From Hirschia sp. (GTDB lineage: Bacteria > Pseudomonadota > Alphaproteobacteria > Caulobacterales > Hyphomonadaceae): a stretch of DNA of 64,000 bases. The stretch spans positions 55,868 to 119,867 of the forward strand of contig PAQI01000016.1 in assembly GCA_002709235.1 (NCBI GenBank), written 5' to 3'. This document shows positions 27,115 through 36,504 of this stretch, in pieces (within the stretch, counting starts at the first letter, position 1; each line of letters starts with the position of its first letter). A model generated the notes under the pieces. The model saw nothing but the letters and a program-made list of their open reading frames with translations, ran no database searches and was not told the origin of the DNA. A program made the translations under genes and the position numbers.

Positions 27115-28275
27115 TCAGCTGCCTGTCACTTCGAATATGTATAGCAGCGTGCGCTGGCTTTTCGAGAAATTATCATCAGAGATGATGTAAAGCCGCGTCT
27201 TTCCCTCAGGCGTTCTCAAGGCCGCAATGCCTTCGAAATTATCGACAGGTGCGGGCAGATTCAACCGCAGGAGACTGCGCGTCTCCCCGAGGAGCCAGCC
27301 TTCCACAAAATGTTCTGCGGGCGTGGCCTGAAGAATGATGCGTGGTCCGGTCAGGGGATTGAATGCCCGATGCAGGGAATACAGCATGCCCGTGCCGTCA
27401 TAGCTGCTGTAAAAGTCCATACCAGTCAGACGAAAGCCGTCCGCCTGAGGCAAGGAGCGCTTGAACGCCGCCGCTGAATTTTCAGGTGCTAATGATAAAG
27501 GTGCCATGCCTTTTCTGGGTGTTTCCAGACCGATCACCAATCCACCATTTGGCGACAAGGCCAATGCTTCCGGTCCACCATTCTCGCTGATACGCGGCAT
27601 ATCCAGAGCATCGTCCAGAGACAGGACTGGCGCAGCCCGCGCCGCGGCTCCACAACTGGCCAGGTCAAAGGCTTCAATGCGGTGATTACGTTCGAAACTC
27701 ACCAGCGCCAGACCATCGCGCAGGGCCAGGCCTTCCGCATCGCCATCCTGCTTGCCAGAAAGAGGCTGGCCATCTGCCCCGCGCATGGTCGCAATCGACG
27801 CCTGCAAGGGCGCGGTGGCCGTTTGCTCATCCAGTGTCAGCCAGACAAAATCACCCTGGTCTGAAATTGTCAGCAATTGGCCCCAATGCGGCGCAGCTAT
27901 GCCCGACAAGCCGCCAAAACGCGGATCGCTGCTGGTCAGGTGATAACCTGCGATAAATGTGAGCCCCGCTATCTCGACACCCGGAAGGCTCTCAAACGCG
28001 CCAGCTCCTTCGCCCGGCACTTTTCGTGATTCGATGGCAATGCCTTCAGGCGCGAGGAATTCTTCATCGGCCGGACAGGATGCCGAATAAAGCGCACCGG
28101 ATTTCCGGGTAAACTCCCAGGGTGCCTTCTTCTGCGGTTTGTCGGCCTGGCTCGTTTCAGAGGACGCTGTTATCGCGGTCTGCTTCGGAGCGCATGACGC
28201 TGTCGCCAACAGCGATAAAGCTGCCAACGCAAAAACAGTGACCAATCGGCCCTTGTCAGCCAGAAGTCGACCCAC
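27115..28275 (-). CDS. esterase-like activity of phytase (phytase-like) family lipoprotein
   Basis: The 386-residue protein has an export signal ([17 protein letters not shown], possible lipid-anchored Cys) and a phytase-like beta-propeller domain with the typical [43 protein letters not shown] and FEGIAAL blocks. Relatives hydrolyse phosphate or ester bonds or have no known substrate. Its start overlaps the end of cobT by 20 bases, an arrangement conserved in alphaproteobacteria and not explained. Confidence 0.83.
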   Translation of the reverse strand: MGRLLADKGRLVTVFALAALSLLATASCAPKQTAITASSETSQADKPQKKAPWEFTRKSGALYSASCPADEEFLAPEGIAIESRKVPGEGAGAFESLPGVEIAGLTFIAGYHLTSSDPRFGGLSGIAAPHWGQLLTISDQGDFVWLTLDEQTATAPLQASIATMRGADGQPLSGKQDGDAEGLALRDGLALVSFERNHRIEAFDLASCGAAARAAPVLSLDDALDMPRISENGGPEALALSPNGGLVIGLETPRKGMAPLSLAPENSAAAFKRSLPQADGFRLTGMDFYSSYDGTGMLYSLHRAFNPLTGPRIILQATPAEHFVEGWLLGETRSLLRLNLPAPVDNFEGIAALRTPEGKTRLYIISDDNFSKSQRTLLYIFEVTGS

Positions 28276-30223
28276 GTTTCACCTCCCGAAAGATCGGTCG
28301 TGACTTTCCGGTCCGACCAGCGCTGGATGCTGTTTCGCGCGCAGACTTACCACCACCGGCTCGATTCGCCGATCTTGATTGTGCCGGTTCTTCCTCGAAA
28401 AGTTCTGCCAGCTTGTCCGTCATGGCACCGCCAAGCTGTTCGGCATCCACCAGCGTGACGGCGCGGCGATAATAGCGGGTGACATCATGCCCGATGCCGA
28501 TCGCCAGCAGCTCAACAGGGGATTTGGTTTCGACATATTTGATGACCTGGCGCAGGTGGCGCTCAAGGCAATTGCCGGAATTGACCGACAGGGTGGAATC
28601 ATCCACCGGCGCACCATCGGAAATCACCATCAGGATACGGCGCTGTTCAGGCCGCGCCATCAGGCGATCATGCGCCCACATCAGCGCTTCACCATCGATA
28701 TTCTCTTTCAGCAGGCCCTCTCGCATCATCAGGCCTAGGTTGCGCCGCACGCGCCGCCATGGCGCATCCGCACTTTTGTAAACGATGTGACGCAGATCAT
28801 TGAGCCGCCCAGGCGAGACAGGCTTGCCATTCTTGATCCAGTCTTCACGCGACAAGCCGCCCTTCCAGGCCTTTGTGGTGAAGCCCAGGATTTCCACCTT
28901 CACACCACAACGTTCCAGCGTACGCGCAAGGATGTCTGCACACAGCGCCGCGACCATGATCGGACGGCCGCGCATGGACCCGGAATTATCCAGCAGCAAG
29001 GTCACGACGGTGTCTCGGAAATTGGAGTCGTCCTCCTGCATGAAAGAGAGCGGCGATGTCGGATCAACCACAACCCGCGTCAGGCGCGCTGTATCCAGAA
29101 CACCTTCTTCCAGATCGAACTGCCAGGACCGGTTCTGCTGCGCCATGAGGCGGCGTTGCAGGCGGTTGGCGAGACGCGAAACCGCCCCCTGAAGGCCCTG
29201 CAACTGGGTGTCCAGATAGGCCCGCAAGCGTGTCAGTTCTTCTGGATCACAGAGCGTTTCGGCATTCGCCAACTCGTCGAACTTCGTCGTGTAAGGCTGA
29301 TAGTTGAGATTGGGATCATCATCGGATTCACGGAAATTGGGGCGCAGCGGATTGCTCCCCTCCTCCATGTCCATGCCATCCTGATCGGATGACATGTCGA
29401 TATCGGCATCCATGGCCGCGCCGACTTCGGTATCCTCGGAGTCTCCGTTCTCCTCGGCGTCCATGTCCTGGGATGCATCACCTTCGGATGGCTGGTTTTC
29501 ATCGTCCTGATTGTCGTTCTCGGAGTCTTCCGGCTCGTCAGGCGCGTCCTCATCCTGATCGTCGCTGTCGTCCGGTGTATCTTCAACAGGCACTTCTTCG
29601 CCAAGCTCAAGTTTACGGATCAAAGATCGAACAGCATCACCAAATGCTTTCTGGTCGTCGATAGTGCTTTCGATCTCATCCAGAGCGCCAGCAGCACGCG
29701 CTTCCAGCTCCTCCCTCCAGAAGGCAGCAATGTGCTCGGCGGCAGCTGGTAATGGACGTCCCGTCAGCTTTTCACGAAGCACCATTTCCAGCGCTTCATC
29801 CATCGGGACTGCTCCACGGTCTTCCATCCGCAGATAGCCCGCCCGCTCGCAGCGATATTCCAGCGCAGCATCGAGATTGTCCGCCACACCATCCATTGCA
29901 CGCGCACCGATGGACTCAATCCTGGCGCGTTCAGCAGCCTCGAAGACATTTCGCGCATCATCGCCCTGAGGCAGATTTCGCGCAAATGCCTTGGGATCAT
30001 GATGGGCAAGACGCAGCGCCATAGCGTCCGATTCACCACGCACACGCGCAGCTTCCTTCGCCGTCATCTTCCGCGGCGGTGCCGGCAAGTTGATACGCTT
30101 GCCGGATGCCCAGCCACCATCACTGGAGAACGAGACTTCCAGATCGCGCTCTCCCGACAGCGCCTGCGTGGTAATCGCCAGCGCGTTGCGGAAGATATCC
30201 GTGGTGTTCTCAGGCTTCGGCAT
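28256..30223 (-). CDS. cobT: cobaltochelatase subunit CobT
   Basis: CobT forms with CobS the AAA+/VWA chaperone that inserts cobalt into hydrogenobyrinate a,c-diamide together with CobN. The 655-residue protein has an N-terminal helical domain, an acidic low-complexity linker (about 205-295), and a C-terminal von Willebrand A domain with the [14 protein letters not shown] (Ser414, Ser416). The tail beyond residue 630 is basic. It follows cobS by 39 bases. No cobN is in the window; CobST pairs without CobN may serve other metalloenzymes. Confidence 0.94.
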   Translation of the reverse strand: MPKPENTTDIFRNALAITTQALSGERDLEVSFSSDGGWASGKRINLPAPPRKMTAKEAARVRGESDAMALRLAHHDPKAFARNLPQGDDARNVFEAAERARIESIGARAMDGVADNLDAALEYRCERAGYLRMEDRGAVPMDEALEMVLREKLTGRPLPAAAEHIAAFWREELEARAAGALDEIESTIDDQKAFGDAVRSLIRKLELGEEVPVEDTPDDSDDQDEDAPDEPEDSENDNQDDENQPSEGDASQDMDAEENGDSEDTEVGAAMDADIDMSSDQDGMDMEEGSNPLRPNFRESDDDPNLNYQPYTTKFDELANAETLCDPEELTRLRAYLDTQLQGLQGAVSRLANRLQRRLMAQQNRSWQFDLEEGVLDTARLTRVVVDPTSPLSFMQEDDSNFRDTVVTLLLDNSGSMRGRPIMVAALCADILARTLERCGVKVEILGFTTKAWKGGLSREDWIKNGKPVSPGRLNDLRHIVYKSADAPWRRVRRNLGLMMREGLLKENIDGEALMWAHDRLMARPEQRRILMVISDGAPVDDSTLSVNSGNCLERHLRQVIKYVETKSPVELLAIGIGHDVTRYYRRAVTLVDAEQLGGAMTDKLAELFEEEPAQSRSANRAGGGKSARETASSAGRTGKSRPIFREVKRGSTSG

Positions 30224-30262
30224 TCAGATGTCCGTTCACGGCCCCCAAGCCGGGCAGTCGTA

Positions 30263-31249
30263 TTATTGAGCTGCGCTGGCGAAAGCAGCGCTTTCGGGTA
30301 ATTCCTCACCAAAGGCACGCTGATAGAACTCGGCAACAACCGGGCGTTCCAGCTCGTCACACTTGTTGACAAATGTCAGGCGGAAGGCCTGCCCGATATC
30401 GCCGAAAATCTGCGCATTTTCAGCCCATGTAATGACGGTCCGCGGACTCATGACCGTGGAAATATCACCATTCATGAAGGCCTGACGCGACAGATCCGCA
30501 ACATGCACCATCTTGGACAGAATTTCCTTGTTCATATCCGGTGCCTTCGCGGCGATGATATCGGTTTCTGCATCATGCTCCAGATAGTTCAGCGTTGTAA
30601 CGATCGACCAGCGGTCCATCTGTCCCTGATTGAGCTGTTGTGTGCCGTGATAAAGCCCCGTCGTGTCACCCAGTCCGACAGTATTGGTGGTTGCAAACAG
30701 GCGGAACCATGGGTTCGGGCGCATGACGCGGTTCTGGTCGAGTAGGGTCAACTGCCCGGATGCTTCCAGCACACGTTGGATCACGAACATCACATCCGGG
30801 CGCCCGGCATCATATTCATCGAACACAAGTGCGACGGGACGCTGTAAAGCCCATGGCAGAATACCTTCGCGAAATTCGGTGATCTGCTTGCCATCCTTCA
30901 GGACAATCGCATCTTTACCGACCAGATCGATCCGCGAAACATGGCTGTCCAGATTGACCCGGATGAGCGGCCAGTTCAGGCGGGCCGCGACCTGCTCGAT
31001 ATGGGTCGACTTACCGGTTCCGTGATAGCCCTGGATCATCACCCGGCGATTATATTTGAAGCCAGCCAGGATCGCACGCGTCGTCTGCGGATCGAACTGA
31101 TAGCTGTTATCAAGATCCGGCGCATAAGATGACGCTTCGGAGAAAGCCGGCACCGTTCCATCCATGTCGAGGCCGAACGTGTCGCGAATGGACATCTCGG
31201 AATCGGGCGCGTGGGAAATCAGGTCTTCATTGGCGTCAATAACGGACAT
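30263..31249 (-). CDS. cobS: cobaltochelatase subunit CobS (AAA+ ATPase)
   Basis: The 328-residue AAA+ protein has Walker A GYHGTGKS (74-81), Walker [11 protein letters not shown], sensor [11 protein letters not shown], and the CobS-typical C-terminus [20 protein letters not shown]. It powers metal insertion with CobT. The first 40 residues include the CobS-specific [21 protein letters not shown]. It is first of the cobS-cobT-phytase-like unit. Confidence 0.95.
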   Translation of the reverse strand: MSVIDANEDLISHAPDSEMSIRDTFGLDMDGTVPAFSEASSYAPDLDNSYQFDPQTTRAILAGFKYNRRVMIQGYHGTGKSTHIEQVAARLNWPLIRVNLDSHVSRIDLVGKDAIVLKDGKQITEFREGILPWALQRPVALVFDEYDAGRPDVMFVIQRVLEASGQLTLLDQNRVMRPNPWFRLFATTNTVGLGDTTGLYHGTQQLNQGQMDRWSIVTTLNYLEHDAETDIIAAKAPDMNKEILSKMVHVADLSRQAFMNGDISTVMSPRTVITWAENAQIFGDIGQAFRLTFVNKCDELERPVVAEFYQRAFGEELPESAAFASAAQ

Positions 31250-31386
31250 GGGAGAATTTGCTTCTTGTTACTGTGTACAGCGATCAAATCGTGGGCACTC
31301 TAGCCAATCACGCCTTCGAATGACAAATGGTAATTCGTCGCTGGCACGATGAAGTTCAGCGGACACACTCACAGATCATGAAAAGA

Positions 31387-32049
31387 TCAGGCGAGTCCGG
31401 CGGCTTTCAATGTCTTGAAGGCGCGAATGACAGACGTCAACCTGTGTTCCATGGAACGATCACCACCATTGGAATCCGGGTGGAATTCCTTGATCAGGCG
31501 AGAATAGGTCTGACGCACCTGCTCAGCTGTCGCATCATGCGGAAGGCTGAGTTCATCCAGCGCCTTGGTCTGCAAGCGTGTACGACCGGGCTTGTTGGTG
31601 TCCGGCTTGTCTATGCGCTCGCCATTGGCATCGAAGAAATGACGGCCACGCCAGCGGTTCGGATCATGGCTCTGCGAAGCACGTGCGCCGCCCATTGGTC
31701 CTTGCCCCATGCGCCATGTCTTCTTGTGACCATAGGCCTCGCTGGCCTGGAACGCGGCATATTCCGCCTCGGTCATGCTATCGAAGAAATTATAGCCCTT
31801 GTTGAACTCGGCAGCGTGACGCTCACAGAACCAGTGAAAATCCTCGTCCCGCTTACGCTTGCGACGCAAGGCTTCTGCTGTCTGCTTGGGAGCACGGCAG
31901 TCACCGACCAGATCACAGGAATTATGCTCGCAGACGCGAATCTCGTCTACGGGCCGCCTTTTCTGGTTCTTTCGGGAACCAGGCGGTTTAACACGAATGT
32001 CCACGAACTTGACGCGGAACTCGTCGGGGTCTTCACCAGTATGTGTCAT
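31387..32049 (-). CDS. J-domain protein with N-terminal Cys/His region
   Basis: The 220-residue protein ends in a J-domain (ELSLPHDATAEQVRQTYSRL, with the HPD of KEFHPDSNGG), which would stimulate a DnaK ATPase. Before it lies a Cys/His-rich part (CEHNSCDLVGDC then FCERHAAEFNKGYNFF) that may bind zinc. This architecture, next to bolA and cobS, is conserved in alphaproteobacteria and suggests a specialised co-chaperone. ATG 32049 gives the usual MTHT-type start and overlaps no gene; the frame upstream is not conserved. Confidence 0.87.
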   Translation of the reverse strand: MTHTGEDPDEFRVKFVDIRVKPPGSRKNQKRRPVDEIRVCEHNSCDLVGDCRAPKQTAEALRRKRKRDEDFHWFCERHAAEFNKGYNFFDSMTEAEYAAFQASEAYGHKKTWRMGQGPMGGARASQSHDPNRWRGRHFFDANGERIDKPDTNKPGRTRLQTKALDELSLPHDATAEQVRQTYSRLIKEFHPDSNGGDRSMEHRLTSVIRAFKTLKAAGLA

Positions 32050-32089
32050 GACGCTACAACATGGACTGTACAAGTTAAAGGAGCAAGAA

Positions 32090-32368
32090 TTGACAAACCG
32101 GCAAGAGCGTATTCGCAGCACATTAAACGCAGTTTTTTCGCCTTCCCTACTGGAAATTGTCGATGACTCAGCTCGCCATGCTGGCCATGCAGGTGCCAGC
32201 GCCGAAGGAGAGTCTCACTACACAGTGCGAATAGCCGCCGATTCATTGTCAGAACTGGGACGTATTGGCGCGCACAGGGCGGTCAACGATGCCCTGAAGA
32301 ATGAATTTGAAACCGGTTTGCATGCTCTGTCTATCCGAATTCTTCCTCCGGATTTCGTTAATGGCTGA
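32090..32368 (+). CDS. BolA family protein
   Basis: The 92-residue BolA-type protein has the family core LLEIVDDSARHAGHAGA followed by HYTVRIAADSL and the tail ALSIRILPP. BolA proteins partner with monothiol glutaredoxins in iron sensing or Fe-S trafficking. It begins with TTG at 32090, preceded by AAAGGAG; the longer open frame to 31859 is only antisense to the J-domain gene. His in SARHAGH is the expected cluster ligand region. It is divergent from the J-domain gene with 40 bases between starts. Confidence 0.93.
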   Translation: MTNRQERIRSTLNAVFSPSLLEIVDDSARHAGHAGASAEGESHYTVRIAADSLSELGRIGAHRAVNDALKNEFETGLHALSIRILPPDFVNG

Positions 32369-32389
32369 CTTTTGTGTGAAAAAGCGTGA

Positions 32390-33145
32390 TCAGCCTGTCT
32401 TGTCGAGATTCTGGAACACACCGCGTTCAATTGCAATACGCACAGCCTCCCATCCATTACGAGCACCCAGCCGCTGCTTGATATCCTTGACGTGAACTTC
32501 AACCGTTCGTGGTGATATACTCAACTTGCGGGCAATGACCTTCTGGCTGTCGCCTTCCATCAGCAACAACAGGACATTCAATTGCTGCTGGGTGATCGGC
32601 GCATCATTGTCAAACTCCGTGGGTTCACTGAGCAATCGCAAACCTTCTTCGAGAAACACCTGCCCGGCCATGTTGAAGAGACGTGACGCCTGGGGATCGG
32701 TATCAATCTTCTCGCCCTGCAGGCACAACATGAAGCGCCCGCCCCGGCTCGATCCCAGGAAGCGCGTAAACCCGTCCTTGATATTGAAATCGCGAGCATC
32801 CGACATGACGCGATCACCTTCCGGCGTAATCGGTAGCCCATCAAGATGTTTGGCCCAAAGCCCTTCAGTATTACGCAGGCGCAGGCTGCGAAATACCGGA
32901 TCATCGGCCAGATAGTTGCGCTCCATGTAGATGGTCGTCCATTCCATGTCGAGCAGACCAAACCCATCGGTGATCACACGCTCAGGCTTTGAAATGACCG
33001 CAATGGAACTGCCAGTCACACCATGTGGCGCAAGCAGATTCTGGAAACGCGTCGACAGCTCATCAATGCTGGCAGCATTTTCAGCCGCCTCTGTGAATGA
33101 CCAGAGTTTTTCGGAAATCAAAAGCGCCATACCATTCCGCAACAC
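32390..33145 (-). CDS. LuxR family regulator with autoinducer-binding domain
   Basis: The 251-residue protein joins an acyl-homoserine-lactone-binding domain to a LuxR helix-turn-helix (ISPRTVEVHVKDIKQRLGA). The ligand-pocket residues of TraR are matched in spacing: Trp69, Tyr73, Asp82 (before Pro83) and Trp97 correspond to TraR Trp57, Tyr61, Asp70 and Trp85. No luxI-type synthase is in the window, so it is a solo receptor here. GTG 33145 is taken as start; ATG 33130 in frame is possible. It converges on bolA. Confidence 0.92.
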   Translation of the reverse strand: MLRNGMALLISEKLWSFTEAAENAASIDELSTRFQNLLAPHGVTGSSIAVISKPERVITDGFGLLDMEWTTIYMERNYLADDPVFRSLRLRNTEGLWAKHLDGLPITPEGDRVMSDARDFNIKDGFTRFLGSSRGGRFMLCLQGEKIDTDPQASRLFNMAGQVFLEEGLRLLSEPTEFDNDAPITQQQLNVLLLLMEGDSQKVIARKLSISPRTVEVHVKDIKQRLGARNGWEAVRIAIERGVFQNLDKTG

Positions 33146-33278
33146 CCTGTTTGAGCACTGTCCCCATTGAAGCCACTATACTGCCTTCCGTTCAAACTAG
33201 AGCCATGAGCGCAAAAGCGCCACGACCCAGAGTTGCGGGGTTACGGTATTTCCCGTGGGTGAGTTCACAAAAAGTTGA

Positions 33279-34553
33279 TCAGCTTCCGCCGACCGATTCA
33301 TCCTTGCGCACCCGAAGCCCCATGATCTGGTTTCGGTGCTTTCTCAGAATATCGAACACATAGCCATGAAAGGCGAAACGACGCCCGGGTTCAGGAATGG
33401 TCTGGGTTTCGTGAATCACAAGTCCGGCCACGGTGACAGCTTCATCATCCGGCAGATTCCAGTTCATCGCGCGGTTCAGATCCCTGATCGGAGCCCAGCC
33501 ATCCACAAAGACAGACCCATCTGGCTGTGGACGCACACCAGGAACAGCAATGTCATGCTCATCATGAATATCGCCGACAATCTCTTCGAGAATATCTTCC
33601 AGCGTGACCAGACCCATGATCGCGCCATATTCATCCACGACCAGTGCAAAATGGTTCCGGGTCTTCAGGAATACATCGAGTTGGTCCTGAAGACCCGTGG
33701 TTTCCGGCGTGAACACTGCCTCCTTGGAGACGTCATCAATCACGAGCTGGGAAAAATCACCGGAGGCTTCAGCAATGGCGCGCAACAGATCCTTGGCGTG
33801 CAAAATGCCAACAACCTCTTCCTTGTCGCCCTTGAACAGGGGGTGACGGGTATGAGGGCTTTCCAGCGCCAGCCGGATGACTTCTTCTGGTGGCAGGTCG
33901 ACATCGATCATCATGATCGACTTGCGGTGGATCATGATGTCCGCAACTGTCAATTCCCGCAGGTCGAGCACGCCGCCCAGCCTGTGACGGTCTTCAGCCT
34001 CCACCGCGCCCTCTTCAGCATGCAGATCGATCGCCCCGCGGATCTCATCAAGGACGGCCAGCGGGTCGGCCTCTGTCTTGACCCCAAAGGCCGACAAGGT
34101 CCCACGCACCACGAATTGCACCGCCATCACCGCAGGTTTGAGTATCGACACCAACAGCCCGACAGGTCCGGATACAGCCATGGCAAACTTGTCGGCATTG
34201 TTGATGGCATAGGTCTTGGGCAGCACTTCGGCGAAGACCAGCACCAATAGCGTCATGGCCGCTGTGGCAATCGCCACACCGCTTTCACCCACCACCCGCA
34301 AGAGATAGCTGGTTGCCAGTGAGGTGGCGAGAATATTGACGAGGTTGTTTCCCAACAGGATCGACCCGATCAGCCCTTCCTGATCGGAAATCAGCCGGTT
34401 CACCCGCTTCGCATCTGCACGCCCATCCTTTTCCATGGAATGCATTCGCGCCCGCGATGCTGCCGTCAGTGCCGTCTCAGACCCGGAAAAAAATGCCGAC
34501 ATTGCGAGCAATATGACGATGCCGATTGGCGTTCCGTACAGCGAAAAATCCAT
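33279..34553 (-). CDS. CNNM/HlyC-CorC family transporter (DUF21-CBS-CorC_HlyC)
   Basis: The protein (about 424 residues) has an N-terminal DUF21 membrane domain (GIVILLAMSAFFSGSETALT and GLIGSILLGNNLVNILATS), two CBS domains (ADIMIHRKSIMMIDVDLPPE; NHFALVVDEYGAIMGLVTLE) and a C-terminal transporter-associated domain (VFVDGWAPIRDLNRAMNW). The family includes magnesium/cobalt efflux and Mg transport proteins. The start MDFSLYGTP at 34553, four bases after the aroB stop, fits the family; the longer frame overlaps aroB. Third in the aroK-aroB operon. Confidence 0.92.
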   Translation of the reverse strand: MDFSLYGTPIGIVILLAMSAFFSGSETALTAASRARMHSMEKDGRADAKRVNRLISDQEGLIGSILLGNNLVNILATSLATSYLLRVVGESGVAIATAAMTLLVLVFAEVLPKTYAINNADKFAMAVSGPVGLLVSILKPAVMAVQFVVRGTLSAFGVKTEADPLAVLDEIRGAIDLHAEEGAVEAEDRHRLGGVLDLRELTVADIMIHRKSIMMIDVDLPPEEVIRLALESPHTRHPLFKGDKEEVVGILHAKDLLRAIAEASGDFSQLVIDDVSKEAVFTPETTGLQDQLDVFLKTRNHFALVVDEYGAIMGLVTLEDILEEIVGDIHDEHDIAVPGVRPQPDGSVFVDGWAPIRDLNRAMNWNLPDDEAVTVAGLVIHETQTIPEPGRRFAFHGYVFDILRKHRNQIMGLRVRKDESVGGS

Positions 34554-34557
34554 AATG

Positions 34558-35685
34558 TCAGACAGTGTCCGTTTCAGCGCAGAGGAAAGAACGCAGATTG
34601 TCTGCATCCACCTGTTTTTCAATGAATGACTGACCGATACCCCGACTGAGGATCAATGTCAGCTTTCCACCGGATGTCTTCTTGTCGTGCATCATGTGAT
34701 CCAGAAGGCTGGCCCCTTCATAAGGTCCACCCGCCAGTTTGCGAATATTGGTCTCGAGGCCCAACGCCCTGATCGCACGTTCGGCGCGCTCACAATCCTG
34801 CCCCGGACATATCCCCAGATGATGTGAATAGCGATAGGCCATCGCCATGCCACATCCGACCGCCTCCCCATGCAGGAGCGCCGGACCGAACCCATTGGCG
34901 CGCTCAAGTGCATGCGCGAATGTGTGCCCCAGATTGAGCAGAGCCCGCTTGTCCTGTTCGGTTTCGTCTTCCGCCACGATACGGGCCTTGGCCTCGCATG
35001 ACACCTGAACCGCATAGGCCAGTGCATTGATATCACCCGAACCAAGTCCGTCGGCATTGGCTTCGATAAAGTCAAAGAATTCCGGGTCGTCGATCAATCC
35101 ATATTTGATGACTTCCGCCAGACCTGCGCGCAATTCGCGTTTCGGCAACGTGTTCAGCACATCCAGATCTGCAATCACCATTTCGGGCTGATTGAACAGG
35201 CCGATCAAATTCTTGCCGAGACCAGAGTTCACAGCTGTCTTGCCACCGACCGAGCTATCGACCTGTGCCAGCAGGGTTGTGGGCAATTGTATGAATTTCA
35301 TGCCACGCTTGAGCAGGCCAGCTGCCAGGCCGGTGAGATCACCAATGACACCGCCCCCCAGGGCCAGCACCACATCCTTGCGGTCAGCGCCGCGCGCCAT
35401 CATCGCGTCGATGACTGTTTCCAGCTGACGCATGTTCTTGGTGCCCTCGCCCGCAGGCAGGATTTCAGCGAATGCACGCACGCCCTCCGCAGACAATGAA
35501 TGTGTCACCGTCTCCAGATGCAGGGGAGCAACATTGTCATCAGTGATGATGAAAACACGATTATGGTGCAGATGCGGGCGAATAATCGCACCCACACGCG
35601 GCAATAGCCCCTGTCCGATCAGGATGTCATAGCTGCGCGTACCCAGTTCAACGCGCACATAGCGTTCGGTTTTTGCTGGCGTCAT
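34558..35685 (-). CDS. aroB: 3-dehydroquinate synthase
   Basis: AroB cyclises DAHP to 3-dehydroquinate, the second step of the shikimate pathway, using NAD and a divalent metal. The 375-residue protein has VLALGGGVIGDLTGLAAG, QLPTTLLAQVDSSVGGKTAVN, IKYGLIDDPEFF with the metal Glu/His set, and LLNLGHTFAHALE with the metal His and GEAVGCGMAMA. Its ATG overlaps the aroK stop by four bases. Confidence 0.96.
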   Translation of the reverse strand: MTPAKTERYVRVELGTRSYDILIGQGLLPRVGAIIRPHLHHNRVFIITDDNVAPLHLETVTHSLSAEGVRAFAEILPAGEGTKNMRQLETVIDAMMARGADRKDVVLALGGGVIGDLTGLAAGLLKRGMKFIQLPTTLLAQVDSSVGGKTAVNSGLGKNLIGLFNQPEMVIADLDVLNTLPKRELRAGLAEVIKYGLIDDPEFFDFIEANADGLGSGDINALAYAVQVSCEAKARIVAEDETEQDKRALLNLGHTFAHALERANGFGPALLHGEAVGCGMAMAYRYSHHLGICPGQDCERAERAIRALGLETNIRKLAGGPYEGASLLDHMMHDKKTSGGKLTLILSRGIGQSFIEKQVDADNLRSFLCAETDTV

Positions 35686-36284
35686 CGTTTGATCGCTTTT
35701 CTGATGGCGTCGACCGTCATCATATGCGGCCCGTCTTTCGATTGCACTGTGAAATCGGCTTCCGCATAAACCGGCTCACGCTCTTTCAACAAGTCGGAAA
35801 GCACTTTTTTCGGATTGGGCTGCTTGAGAAGCGGACGGCCCCCACGCCGGGAAACCCGCCGCCAGAGCAGATCCAGATCTGCTTTGAGCCAGACGGTCAC
35901 TGACCTGGCTTTCATCAGGGCGCGTGTCTGCTCGTCCATATAGGCACCGCCACCGGTTGCCAGCACCATCTCGCCCTGCCCCAGCAGGCGCTCTATCACA
36001 CGCCTTTCAACGCGGCGAAACTCAGGCTCTCCATGCGCGTCGAATATTTCCTGTACAGTCATATCAGCGGCGGCTTCGATTTCGTGATCACTGTCGAAGA
36101 AAGGAAGACCCAGCGACAATGCGAGTTGTTTTCCCACAGTCGACTTTCCCGCGCCCATGATCCCCACAAGCACAATAGGCAGACGCCCGCATGTTTCTTT
36201 TTCAAGACATGCAGCTTCCGCCGCCTTTTGGTCGTTTTCAGAATCTAAACGGTTATTCAACGTTAACGCTCTTTGCCGAAACAA
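35682..36284 (-). CDS. aroK: shikimate kinase
   Basis: AroK phosphorylates shikimate at the 3-hydroxyl. The 200-residue frame has Walker A GIMGAGKSTVG (41-51), the shikimate-binding FFDSDHEIE and FRRVE, the GGGAYMDE glycine strip and the LID Arg region WRRVSRRGGRPLL. The N-terminal 30 residues are not conserved; the start is TTG at 36284 in the longest form, and another TTG at 36260 is possible. It heads the aroK-aroB-CNNM operon and is divergent from the small membrane gene. Confidence 0.94.
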   Translation of the reverse strand: MFRQRALTLNNRLDSENDQKAAEAACLEKETCGRLPIVLVGIMGAGKSTVGKQLALSLGLPFFDSDHEIEAAADMTVQEIFDAHGEPEFRRVERRVIERLLGQGEMVLATGGGAYMDEQTRALMKARSVTVWLKADLDLLWRRVSRRGGRPLLKQPNPKKVLSDLLKEREPVYAEADFTVQSKDGPHMMTVDAIRKAIKR

Positions 36285-36363
36285 TCGGAAGATGATTATA
36301 CCTCGGTGTGATCTGGATCAAACGGTTCGGTGATCCAATACAGGATTTCTTTGGGAGACTGGT

Positions 36364-36504
36364 ATGAAACGGATGCTCATCCTCATTCTGATCGCAGGAC
36401 TGGCTATCGCTGGCGGCGGCTTTTATTTTATTCAAAAGGCTGAAAAATCTGCACCAGAACAAACAGTTACCCGCGTGGAGGCGACGAATGTCGGTCCGTA
36501 TTAA
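36364..36504 (+). CDS. 46-residue single-pass membrane peptide
   Basis: A short frame starting ATG 36364, with GGGAG about six bases upstream, encodes MKRMLILILIAGLAIAGGGF plus a 26-residue polar tail ending NVGPY. The hydrophobic stretch is long enough for one membrane helix. It overlaps the next gene by 17 bases in another frame, and that gene's ribosome site (GGAG at 36477) lies inside it, which argues for co-translation. I recognise no family. Confidence 0.6.
   Translation: MKRMLILILIAGLAIAGGGFYFIQKAEKSAPEQTVTRVEATNVGPY

Noticed and set aside
31859-32089. N-terminal 77-residue extension of BolA
   Set aside because: It is antisense to the J-domain gene, and the TTG at 32090 with AAAGGAG gives the exact BolA start.
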